Positions 42,894 through 53,760 of a stretch of DNA of 64,000 nt are shown piece by piece. The DNA is from Stratiolaelaps scimitus (lineage: Eukaryota > Arthropoda > Arachnida > Mesostigmata > Laelapidae): NCBI GenBank assembly GCA_019614645.1, contig JABWDB010000036.1:1116001-1180000 (forward strand). Reading direction: 5' to 3'. Positions within the stretch are counted from its first letter, which is position 1, and each line of letters starts with the position of its first letter. Under the pieces are notes generated by a model. The model saw nothing but the letters and a program-made list of their open reading frames with translations. It was not told where the DNA came from and did no database searches. Both the position numbers and the translations under genes were made by a program.

Positions 42894-43736
42894 GTGACTG
42901 AATTTTTCGCTCGATTCGAGCTACTTTTGGAATAATCGAGTGAATTTACTGCAGCCCACTCTAAGCAGGTACCCTTTAAATAATGGATGAGATACGTCCA
43001 TCTAAGCATACATCCACTGTAGAATTACCATTAGAGTCGCAATTTTACAGAGAATTTCCCTTCTACTCGTCGTCGGCTGGCACACAGCGCAGGAATAGCC
43101 TAGGTTCATCCGATTTCGCCGGCCCATCTCCCCATGATGCGCAGATCGGCCATATCTAGACAGATATCTATGATCGATCGTACAAGCAGGTTCATCGGCT
43201 TGCTGCGTATAGTCCCTATTCAAACAAATCTTCTCCTTTTCCATAAGAGAATGCATTCGCATAGAGAAAGCCCTGCCTTTGCTGGTTGTCATCCTTGTTT
43301 TCCACTATCGGAGTCGTAAAGCAACACGTGCTGAGCTTTGCTGCAAAATGAAAATAACAATACCAAATCATGCCATATTAGATAAAAACCGCAATGTCAC
43401 TCTAGGACAAGAGCAATTTACAATCTAATTAAATCGTTTTCACCGTTTGCTTGTTGTTAGTTTCCAGGATAATAGTGTATGAGTAAAAAGGACTTGAAAA
43501 AATGGCCTTTCATAGAGATTCCTTGTTAGATGGCGTAGTTCAAGTTCTATAGAATCGCCTATGTATAGGCGTACTCCCGTAAGTGCAAATATAGATAGAC
43601 ATAAGATAAATGACTTCCCACTTCGTCGCTTATTTTTATTATTACTATTATTATTACAACTACTATTATATGCAAGTGTGTTTACTCATTCAATTTATTC
43701 GTTCAAGCAATGTGATCGAAATATTGAAGTACCACG

Positions 43737-43788
43737 ATATATATATATATATATATATATAAAGAAAGAGAGAGAGAGAGAGAGAGAT
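43737..43788 (+). repeat. Compound (TA)n(GA)n microsatellite
   Basis: About 12 TA units (43737-43760) are followed by about 12 GA units (43765-43788). Confidence 0.9.
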
Positions 43789-44059
43789 AGTAGAACCCAG
43801 GCATGCGCCTAAAGGTGGAAACGCCCCTTTTGAAACAAGTTCACATGTAACCAAAATACAATGCCATACAATAACGGGATGTTCCCTCCTTCGATGTCCA
43901 TGCCACAACGCTGGTAATTTTGTCCTTCTTCGACGCAAACATAATATCAAATCAGGTGATTTGATTGATTTGACTGATTTAATGACTGATTTTATTTCGT
44001 CTTTTATAATATTATGTCTCCCCCGCCCCGCTCCCAACGGCCTACGATCCTGTATTTAG

Positions 44060-44158
44060 TCCGATAGATCCTGTTATGTGTCATGCCGCAGTGAACATGA
44101 ATCGGCCTGTGGAAATACGTCTTGGTTTCTGGACATTTTCCTGCTGTATTCGACACCG
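44060..44158 (+). CDS. Candidate internal exon with three cysteines
   Basis: A pyrimidine-rich tract ending CTGTATTTAG precedes 33 open codons that end at CCG/GTAAGT, phase 0 at both ends. The peptide has C-x3-C-x7-C followed by a hydrophobic stretch (WFLDIFLLYSTP). Its phase is compatible with the candidate exon at 42803-42893. No family is recognised; the alternative is chance. Confidence 0.3.
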
Positions 44159-45608
44159 GTAAGTAGACAACACCAGATACATGTTGTTGGACCTGTGGAT
44201 CTGTTTGATCGCTACATTCAAAGGACCATTTGAGGTCTTCGAATTGATCCCTCTTCAGCAGTATTCGGCTGTATTTAGCTGAATCCGACAGACAGCGTTA
44301 TATCAATGCAAACGCGTCTCTTCATTAATCGTTAACAAATTAATTATATGACGGCTTTCAAATACCAAACGGATGCAACTTCACCAAGAAAGATGAACGA
44401 GAGAACATCTTAAGAAATACAAATATATATTTACCTGCAAGAGCACGAGTGGGTGGATGCTGCGCGGAGCTGTAATCGGCAATCGGGTCTTTTTACTCTG
44501 ATGATAATCAGCGCAAAGTTACAATAGCTATCAATAACTTAAAGGTTATCCTCTGTGCCTAGCCACGAGATAAGGGTGCGTTCGTTTTTGAGAGCAAGAC
44601 ACAGTAGCGATTTCCTACAGCCTAGCTGCATATATCAGGTGACCGACTAATCAGGTACGGCATCACCAGATTGCGAGTAGTAACCTAAGGTTGAGTGTCC
44701 GTAGACGCTGTCAGCTCGAGGGGAGTGTTATCCATCGAGGCGTTGATATTCTACAACGACAATACTCTTCAAGACGATGCTATCCATGCGAATGCGATGC
44801 CTTTGCCCCTTACTGTGGCCCTACTGTTCACGCATGACTGGTGGCTTACGTGATTACTATTACCTATTGGCATAGGTACAGAATGGGTACTACAAACCGT
44901 CAGATAGAGGTAGAATATCTATCTCTTCTAGTGAGTATAGCTGATCAGGCCGGCTGCCGGCCTGAAGGAGTCATATGCCCTGATGAACGCGACTGCTAGA
45001 GCCACGCCGTACGTCTCGTACCATTGGCACGACCATCACTATAAAACAGCCACATCATCTTAAAGCGGATCATTTGTCAAGGGTATTGGGGTTCAGGCCA
45101 AGACGGGGCAATGTCATTCGTATATATTTCAATAGCGTATACGATAACAGTGTATCAGCCGTGAGGCGGGTGAGAGACCGACCACACCAGCCAGCTTTGT
45201 CAACTGGATGGATCGTACACACTACACTATCATAGGATCGCTGCAATTGGTACGACCGGGTACTATCCTAGCGCTGTTATAAGCATACAGTCAAGTACAG
45301 CTACTACTATTACCACAGCTACCTCGAGTAGCAGCTCTCGAGCAATGCTTCACGGGCAGACAAGCTTGTTTACACATAAAGGTAATATCATCTCATGTCG
45401 GTGGTCGGGTAATCTCGTCACAACCGGCCGGAAAACGTTGGTTTACCAAGGCCGCTCGCTGAAAACAAGTGTAGGAGTATACAATTTCCATATATATATA
45501 TATATGGTGCGGGATACGGTAGTGTATGCTAGCTCATTACGTCGTCAAGGGAGAGGTGTGTGTGTCAATTTTGTCTCACAACTCCGACCACCAATTCTAT
45601 TGATGTGA
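44159..45608. other. Non-coding DNA
   Basis: A short perfect palindrome (9-bp stem TCAGGCCGG, 3-nt loop) lies at 44945-44965. A weak minus-strand exon-like segment (44435-44497, 21 codons between CATCAG and GTAAAT) is also present. Nothing else is recognised. Confidence 0.35.
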
Positions 45609-45776
45609 ATGAAGCCGTCACAAAGATCCTCCAAGTACACGATGACGTCGTTGGCGTCAATCGAAAAAAGGGCAGAAAAGATGTTCGAGACGCTGGTGTG
45701 CAACGAACTCGCTTCGCTACCGTCCGCTGGCGGAGCCAACTATGTATCCACCGATCAGCGTGAACCGGCACCTTGA
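45609..45776 (+). CDS. Short open frame with protein-like composition
   Basis: ATG at 45609 follows an in-frame TGA directly. The 55-residue frame ends at TGA (45774). The middle is a plausible helix (SIEKRAEKMFETLVCNELASL). No splice site of quality is found, and no domain is recognised. It may be a micropeptide, an exon or chance. Confidence 0.2.
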   Translation: MKPSQRSSKYTMTSLASIEKRAEKMFETLVCNELASLPSAGGANYVSTDQREPAP

Positions 45777-46304
45777 AGGGGAGGCCCGGAAAAGGGAATC
45801 CCCTGGCAGAAGCAAAACAACCTTCTGTCTCAAGGTCTCATCCACCCTAAGGGTAACCCTAAGGACACCATTGCTCTGTCCATAGGCCAAGCAACGCATC
45901 GACAATTTGCGTAACCCTGAGGAGCTAGGTTGACGGGGAAGAGACCGAGAGAGGGAGAGAATGACTTTTAGTCAATATGACACCAACGATAATCATATCC
46001 ACACTTAACCTGGTCGTACGTAATCATTCATCTGTATTGGTTTCCCTGGCAATATTTCGTGGATATCCATACAGCAATTCACGAGAAACAGAGGCAACGT
46101 AGCTATCTCTATTGCCTACAGAATAATCCCCAGAGGATTTGATCGGCTCATAGTGTTCACGTGCGCACTTTCGTATTAGGACGATTGTACGGGGCGGGCT
46201 GATGGCCGCATAAAACGATCATCGTAGCCTACTCGACGTTGGCTCATTATATTGTCCGTTCGCCTATTTTCTTCAATCTCTCGAATATGTATGTATACTT
46301 AAAT

Positions 46305-46328
46305 ACACATATATATATATATATATAA
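46305..46328. repeat. (TA)n microsatellite
   Basis: About 10-12 TA units after a CACATA lead. Confidence 0.85.
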
Positions 46329-46988
46329 ATGTGTGTAGGTGTGTATAACATAAATTGTATTCGACGTAAAGCGAAAGATTGAAGTAGTCAAAGGGAAATA
46401 CCAAACAGAGTTCCTCGTCGCCAAATCCTCAGGAGACCACGTTGAGAACCCTCTGTGCGGTCGAGGGTCCCCGTTCGCCTGCCCCCCGTTCATTAGCATA
46501 TAATGATTATAACGACAACAACAATGATCATCATCATCATCATCTATTCGTACATTGTGTTCTGCTATGATCAAAATATTCAGTCGTTGTTGTTCGCTCG
46601 TTCGTTCGTTCCTTAGTTCCCTTTCTCTCCGTCATCTTCTTCCCGCTTTTGTCGCTAGTGTCCTTCAAAGCCTCCTCTCGCGTCGTTCGCTTCCTTATTG
46701 CCACCCCCCACGGCCCCCACCCACCCCCGTTAAACTCGTACCCCCTGCTTAGTTCGCTGTCCTCACCTTCAACGGGATACATATGTATTTACCATCGAGC
46801 TGCCGTCGGTGTTTTTTTTTTGTCGTCATCCGTTCACCGGTGGCGCGTTTGCTCTGCGTTGAGCTGCTGCGAGTCCTATCATCAACAGGCTTTTATCCCA
46901 TCTACCTTCGCATCGGTCAGCCGTAGAGATAGAGCTTCCCGCCCAGATACATCCTCGTAGAGGCGCAGGACAGCTGCATTCAAGCCGT

Positions 46989-47088
46989 ACTCTCTCTCTC
47001 TCTCGCTCGCTGGCTCGTTCTCCGTGTGTATGTGTGTAACGGCACACACACACATACACAGAGAGAGAGTGCGTGTGAGAGAGAGATA
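46989..47088. repeat. Inverted compound microsatellite
   Basis: (CT)n then GTGTGTATGTGTGT on the left faces ACACACACACATACACAGAG on the right across AACGGC. The two sides can pair imperfectly as a long hairpin. Confidence 0.7.
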
Positions 47089-47192
47089 ACAGCGCAGATC
47101 GGCAAGGCCGCAGCGTAATGGTTATCCAAGATATCAACAGGTTGTCAGCAAGCTGCAGCAGACCTCTTTGTCGTTACCCTCTCCAGTCGCTG

Positions 47193-47194
<2 letters not shown>

Positions 47195-47229
<35 letters not shown>
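47195..47229 (+). repeat. (CT)n microsatellite
   Basis: About 17 CT units. Confidence 0.9.
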
Positions 47230-47232
<3 letters not shown>

Positions 47233-48473
47233 GGACTCTCTCCGTCGCGTGCTTTCATTCTAGCTCGCTCTTACCCTCTTACCACCGCCGCTGCAGCCGC
47301 CGCCGCCGCCGTCGCTGTTCTGACCGGTTGGCAACAGTCCCGCAGGCCAGCTATCCCCTCGATCAGGCCCTTGCCAATGCTCAAGGGGTGGCGGCGGAGC
47401 TGGAAAGGGAAGAGGACGAGGCCCGAGTTCATTCTGCCTCATCCCAGCCCCCCTTCAAGGCCACACCACTGCGGCGCCCCCTTGCGTCGATCCCATGTCA
47501 TAAGCGACCGAACGAATCGAGCCATCTAGCGAGCGAGTTCCTGCCTTCCGCTCGGCGTTCGGCGCAGGCCAGCGAGATGGGAACGGGCAGTGAGGCGCAG
47601 CCACCTGTCCTTAGCTCCCGTGTCCACACCAGGTGCTCCGACCCTGCACCCGGGCCCTGTCTTCTTTCGTATGTCCGTTCCGCAATGCATAGCGATGACG
47701 ACACGAACAAGAATGACTATGTAAATGCAGCTGCATGTAGGACGACAAGGAGTATCTGTATGCATATAATAATCATAGTAGTAATAATAATGATAATAAG
47801 TACATATGTAATAGTAATACAGATGACTTGTATTTGTCGATGTTGTTTGGGTGCTACCAGTCGGGCTCGCCGTTATCTTTGTCTCTCTGAGAATTTGAAA
47901 CTTGACGCTGGCAGCGGTGTTGCTTCGTGACTTTACACCTGTAGTTGGGCATATTGATATTGGCTGATGGTACTGTATGAAACAGATATTCGAAGACGAG
48001 AATAGAGAGTCTAGAAGATTGATCTCGTTCGGTGAACGAGATGCCGCGACAATGAAGAGCCCTTTGAAATAGATCGAGAGATAGATAGCGCTGGCCATAG
48101 ACAATCCCAAAGATCTGAGTGTACAAAGATTCAACACATGTGGGTGGTATCTCGTCCGATTTCGGAATGTTCGTATACAAGAGTCTTAATGCACAACAGC
48201 TATTTTTGTTATCTTGAAGCTACAGGTGATAATCACAATCACTCTCGTCCTCGCCATCAACCTTGTTCACCTATATCTTGATCTGTTACCAACTGCCGAA
48301 CCTCGAATTCATCTCATCGAATTCAATTCCTGTTCGTTATATTTGTCCTCTCTACGGAAGCCCCCTGTAATACCACCAACGTTTTCAAGCAGTCACCCCA
48401 CATATACATGCAAACAGTCAGTCACTTAGATCTCAAATCAATAGATACCTTCGGCAATTTACACTGATATCAG

Positions 48474-48474
48474 C

Positions 48475-48507
<33 letters not shown>

Positions 48508-48508
48508 C
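48474..48508. repeat. (TA)n microsatellite with one interruption
   Basis: Two TA tracts are separated by a G. Confidence 0.9.
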
Positions 48509-49920
48509 GTCGGCCCGCATTGAGCTGTGCATTCGCCAGTTTCCTTCTCGCTTGGCCACGTTGACTGCACGCTAGTCAGAATCGCACTCGAATCAGCCTT
48601 CGCCGAGGTACGGCGCCGTTGCGATGGCCAGTGGTGGTCTTTGCCGGTGCGGCGATGGTCGCCATTGTCGGGTTAGTAGGTTAGAAAATACAGCGACAAG
48701 ACCACCCGACCCGGCCCGCCCTCATCCCTGCCTTCGTGGCTTCCTTTACTGCCTCGCGGCCATGCAGGCATCCGTATAGGCTCACCAGTCTGCGTGGCAC
48801 ACTTTGACCACGTGACAAAGCGAACGCCGACCGCGAACGGCAGCGGCTGCTCGGATGTGGGATCCCCTGGTGCTGCTGCTTGTGGCTTGACGCTGTTATT
48901 ATTGCTTGCTCCTTTTATCGTTTGTCACTGCTTGGATCGTATTTTAGATAGGTGAGTAGATGGTGATAGCCGTGAGACGATGGCGGTGCCACCGGATGAT
49001 ATCGTATCATCGCCCGCTATTGGTTCTACCCGCGCGAACACAATTTCAGTCCCTGCTTCGAGCCCTTCATAATGTATGCATATCAGTATGCACATTACGA
49101 GGCAGGAGTAGGCCTTCCGTAACCGGCGGATGTTGAGCGTGTACACGTTTGGCCGTGTGGAACGAGGGAGAGATAGGGGGGGAGAGAGAGAGAGAGAATC
49201 TTCTGTGAGAACGTTCTTGGCCATCTGGCAGACAGACAGGCAGCAGTTGTAGCATTAGCTGGTCTGTGTGTTTGAAAGGCCACATGCACAATGGAGGGCT
49301 TTACGTATATATATATATATATAGATGGATGAACGCGCAACTCGCAACTGTATCGAACAACGATCGCAGCACGGTCAGGAACCGAAGCGTGATCGGTCGG
49401 TACCCCTTCTCGTAACCTCCACCGCGATCCCTCACCCGTCCGTACCCCCCATGCCGTCGTCAACTCACACCCCCGGCCGGCCAGACAGACAGACAGACCG
49501 TTCGCCCGCTTACCTGCACGCCCACCCTCCAGAGGCAGAGCGCACTATTCCACAGCAGTTCTATACTGCCGTCATCTGGAAAACACAGAGCAACGAGAGG
49601 CATCGAAAAGTTCCTGCAGCAGCAGCAGCAGCAGCAGATAGGTAAGGCTGGCTCATGCGTAGCTGCTGGTTAGCCACCGTGTTTTGCTCACTGTAGCCCA
49701 CCAGCTGCTGTGCCTGACTCACTCTGGCAGCTAGCCAGCCAACGAGTCAGTCAGTCAGTCCGCCCAACAACTAGCCGCTAGCCTCGTCGCGTAGGTGCGT
49801 ACGTTTTGTGTATGCTTGAGTGTCTCGATGCATGAGCATATAGCGGCGGCGCTGGTGCCTATGTTGTCTATGCATGCCTGCGCGACCTGGCTAGGTAAGC
49901 CTAGGCTCGGATAGGCTCGC

Positions 49921-49948
49921 GAGAGAGAGAGAGAGAGAGAGAGAGAGG
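49921..49948 (+). repeat. (GA)n microsatellite
   Basis: About 14 GA units. Confidence 0.9.
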
Positions 49949-51546
49949 CAAGAAGGGGAGAGTGTGAAAGAGACGGCCAAGTAGACGCACACATCCACGC
50001 AGACGGAGAGACAGACACGATCACCGCCTGTGCGTGTATACGCCTCGAGCACTCTGTGCTAAGAGCGACAGAGTGGAATTAGTGCTGCTGCTGATGCTGA
50101 TACTCGTGCTATGGCATATTCGTCCGTTCGGAAACACTGTGCCTGTGTCCGTCCGTCCGGCCGTGTGCGTGCGACGTCTGTGTCAGTCGAGCACAGACGG
50201 ACTGTGCGCGCGCGCGCTTGTGTGAGAGAAATACGGAGAGATGAGACAGAGGGGGAGAGAGAGAGAGAGAGTGGGGTGCCGCTGCAAGACGCGCCGCGTC
50301 GTGCTCGCTGCTTTTCGAGCGGCGGCGACAGCGGCGGCGGCAGCGGCGGCGGCTGTCGGCTGCTGCGTGAGAGCTGTGCTAGTTGCTCGCTCACTCGCTC
50401 ACGCACAGTGCGTTGTGCCCTTTCCCCGAGGGCCCTCTCGACTGACGTCGCCGGGCCGGCGGGCGAACGGCGACGGGCCGCCGGTCGGTCGGTCAGATCG
50501 CACGGCCGTCGACGGAGAACGACCGCCGGGTATCGGACGTGAAGTCAACGATAGACCCGATCCGACCCGATCTGAGCCGATCTAAGCCGAATCGAGTGAG
50601 AGTTGATTTGTCGAGTCGGACCACCGCTCACTTCTCGAGAAACAGTCGCTGAGCTCAGCGACATAGAGAGAACCCGTTAGACAGATAGAAAGAGAGTGAT
50701 ATAGAGAGGAGAGAGGATGCGAGAGATAAAACGAGAATAATTTAAGGCAAAACAAGCAAAGAAGCTACACAGGGGTGTGGTGTCACACGAAAGGATCCAC
50801 AAAGAGGAATAAACGGAGTCGGTGCGTGTCCAGCCAAATCGCGGCCGCAACAGTAGTGTCAGTGACGACGACGACAACAACAACAGCAGCAGCAGCAGCA
50901 CATCACGACCGCAACAGGATCCGAAACCAGAGAGAGAGTGAGAGAGAGAGAGAGATAGTTGAAGTGTACTACGGTACGACACGATGCAAGAGAGCAATGT
51001 CAACGCAACATAACGTTTCGCCGATGTGGATAACAGAGATCATGGAACAACGATCGAGAGAGCAGAGGAATACTCCATAAGCTACGGGGAAGAAGACTAA
51101 AGAGAGAGAGAAAGAGAGTACACGAATGATAGCAACGTCAATGTGTCAACATCAGTGGGATGAACAACGAGAAGTAGTTCGTTGATAGCCGGCCGTTTCA
51201 TCACGATTATCATCGGCGTCGTCGTCGTTGTTATTGTTGTTGTCGCCGCTGGTGTCCTGGTCACGGCGCCACCTACGCGAGAGTTGTCAGTAGGTGCACG
51301 ACGATCTCCAGCTGTGTGCCAACACCTGCCGACAATTTCCATTCGTCACTATTCATATTCAGCCAACGGCGAACGGCCCTGGCCACGGTACGGCCCGTCG
51401 AAGCTGGACGCACACACAACGTGAGTGGTGCCGGCCGACGTTGTCCGCTGTTGCCGCAGCGGCGACGGGCTGTTAGTGTGAGAGTTGTGTTGAGTGCGAG
51501 TTGAGTCGATCTGTTGTGTTGAGTTGGCCTGACCCCGGGGCCCATC

Positions 51547-51569
51547 TTGGCCTGGCCTAGCCAGGCCAA
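51547..51569. other. Perfect 10-bp hairpin
   Basis: TTGGCCTGGC, loop CTA, then GCCAGGCCAA. Confidence 0.8.
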
Positions 51570-52039
51570 ATCAGGCCGAAGCAAGCGGCCATCGTTCGTT
51601 CGGTCGGTCGTTCGTCCGCCCGCCGGCCTGCCCCGTCTGGCCGCGACGTTTACGAACGCGGTGGCACGCGAGTCAGGCAGCGCCGACGGCGGTGGTCATT
51701 CGCGGGCCATCGTCAACATCACGGGTATCATCGCAATCATCGTGTACATGATTGGCACGTGCAGTTTCGTTCGGCTGGATACGTTCCCATGAGGAAACAG
51801 AACAGAAACGAAGACTCGACAGACAGGACGTCGGTGTCACCGTCGGTAGCAGCGGCAGTAGCAGCAGCAGCATCAGCACCAGCAGCAACTTTATCGTGCT
51901 TCATAGCTGCTAGTGGTGCTGCTGGTGTTAGTGCTGGCGGTGGTGGACGCAGTGTTGTTGTTAACATCAGAACAAGCAGCCGTCGGCGTCGCGGACTTGG
52001 CTAGGAGCTGGCCTAAGACCAGACTACAGATTGGTACTG

Positions 52040-52375
52040 CGGCAGCAACAACAACAACAATAACAACAACAACAGCAGCAGCAGCAGCAGCAACAATAAC
52101 AACAACAACAGCAGCAACTGAGAACAACAGTAGCTGCCAAAAACCGGGCAAAGTAAAGCCTGCAACATAAAGACGGCAACACCAACAACAACCTAGCCGC
52201 GTGGATTGAAGACATAGAGAGAGAGTGGGGTGTGTGCGTGCGTCTGTCAGTTTCGGGATCTTTATCGTATACACGTTAGTCCGTACGCGTAGTCGTCAAC
52301 GTGAACGTCAACGTTGATTTCGTCGCTGTTCGGTGATTTTATGTGTTGTTGTTGTTGTTGCTGTTGTTATTATTG
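52040..52375 (+). repeat. CAG/CAA tract facing a TTG/CTG tract
   Basis: About 75 nt of CAA/CAG repeats (52040-52115) lie 230 nt upstream of about 30 nt of TTG/CTG/TTA repeats (52343-52375). The two are reverse complementary in composition. Confidence 0.75.
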
Positions 52376-52593
52376 CTTTGATAGCGAGTGTCGTGTGATT
52401 GTCCTGTAATAAAGATCAAATAAATAAGAATAATAGTACTCAGGCTAGTACTCTCATTTTGACACGATCGAGCTAATGGCAGCTGATTCTCCTCCGACCC
52501 GGATGATCCGACAGTGAAGACCGGTGGTCATTGATACTACAAATTGATACTACCACCCCATACTACCACTACTACTACTACTATTTAAAAAAA

Positions 52594-53026
52594 TCATATA
52601 TATATATATATATATATGTTACATATATATATATATGCGTACATATCCCTGCAAAATATTTTTCGAACACACTGTGGCTGTGAGGCAAACCCCTCGGCGA
52701 GGTGGTCCCAAACGGACCGCGACGGTGCTTACGTCGCCGTAATCGACGCAATATTCAACAAGAATCATAATCGTAATAATATGAATCTAGATGGCGGCGT
52801 CAGAGCGGCTGAGCCTCGCCCGTGCCTAAACACCCCACGCAACCAGTTCCTCTCAGCTCTACGTGTCTCCTCACCACTCGCTCACCCCATCAATGACATC
52901 TAGCAAATCGAGCCTGAGCTCGTCATCGGAAATAGACAGGATGTCATCGAACCGGATTCGTTCAATGTAATCGGACCGGCCCAACGACAACTATATCCAT
53001 CCACCCCCGAAATAACATCATCTTTA

Positions 53027-53058
<32 letters not shown>

Positions 53059-53083
53059 GTATGTATATATATATATATATGTG
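52594..53083. repeat. Two (TA)n-rich tracts
   Basis: They lie at 52594-52637 and 53026-53081, each interrupted by G or GC. Confidence 0.9.
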
Positions 53084-53181
53084 TGTTAACATCAACAACG
53101 GAGCAACAACGTAGTGTTCTTTCTTTGTGCTTTCCTTGGATTCTGTGAGACAAACCACTTGAGTACCGGATATTCAGCACA

Positions 53182-53238
53182 ATGTCAGCGGCGAACGTAT
53201 GTGTGTTCGTAGCGGAGGATCGCTTTCAGAATCGACGG
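53182..53238 (+). CDS. Candidate start-codon exon of a plus-strand gene
   Basis: ATG at 53182 (context CACAATGT) opens 19 codons (MSAANVCVFVAEDRFQNRR) that end at an excellent donor, CGG/GTAAGT, in phase 0. Unspliced, the frame stops two codons later. A TATTCAG acceptor lies just upstream at 53178, so the exon could follow an untranslated leader in the 48-52 kb region. Later exons are not identified with confidence. Unrecognised protein. Confidence 0.45.
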
Positions 53239-53710
53239 GTAAGTTAGAAACGCTTAAATAAAAATTATATCTCTGGATAGAATCTGTAATCCAACGTATG
53301 GCCAATGCACGAGGTCTCCAGGGCACTATATGTCTAGCCACGTGGGCGCTTGTGTGACATACGCGAACAGGCTCGTCCTTGACTCCACTATTGTGCAGAA
53401 TGCTGATGAGATTAGTTATGCTGAGGGTAGCGGCCATCCGATCGGTTGTCAATCGATAGAACTCCTTCTGCTCGTTGTGTCCTGTTTGGTTCCGTTGTCT
53501 TCTGTTGATATGATGGGTCGGCGGTCGTGATGATGGCTTGTTCCAGGTATAGGTTGGTCTCTTGTCGCATATTTAGTCGAAGTTGGATTGACGATCTCAT
53601 CCGCTCGTGTCCTCATCGAAACCTTCAACTGCACTGTATGTAAATCTATCCATTCTATAGTAGCTAATGAATGTTAGACGGACGAAATACATATCGTGCA
53701 CGTGTGTTTG

Positions 53711-53760
53711 GACACACACACACACACACATATATATATTATATATATATATATATATGT
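53711..53760. repeat. Compound (CA)n(TA)n microsatellite
   Basis: About 10 CA units are followed by about 14 TA units. Confidence 0.9.

Larger units (their letters stand above)
46600..49640 (+). other. CT-rich, CpG-containing region; probable upstream regulatory or leader DNA
   Basis: Long pyrimidine tracts fill this stretch, including (CT)n at 47195-47229, with GC-rich segments at 47280-47700 and 48530-48870. Donor-like sites lie at 48952 (GATAG/GTGAGT) and 49641 (GATAG/GTAAGG). Open frames here mostly translate simple repeats. An untranslated first exon of a downstream plus-strand gene is possible. Confidence 0.3.
50030..52440 (+). other. GC- and purine-rich probable 5'-leader region
   Basis: CpG-rich sequence (50100-50600) is followed by GA-rich stretches (50650-51120) and CAG/CAA tracts at 50876-50900 and 52040-52115. 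A complementary TTG/CTG tract lies at 52343-52375. Donor-like sites include CAAC/GTGAGT at 51420. Frames here read mostly as repeat-derived homopolymers, so I treat the region as untranslated. The next plausible start codon is at 53182. Confidence 0.3.

Noticed and set aside
44435..44497. Minus-strand 21-codon segment between an acceptor and a GTAAAT donor
   Set aside because: Too short to be meaningful, and no neighbouring compatible exon was found.
47118..47930. 270-residue plus-strand open frame
   Set aside because: It is largely the translation of CT and ATA repeats, with no domain and no conserved-looking block. Its length is explained by low stop density in these repeats.
47526..48137. 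203-residue minus-strand open frame
   Set aside because: It contains a tyrosine run from ATA repeats and otherwise overlaps leader-like DNA. No motif or splice support.
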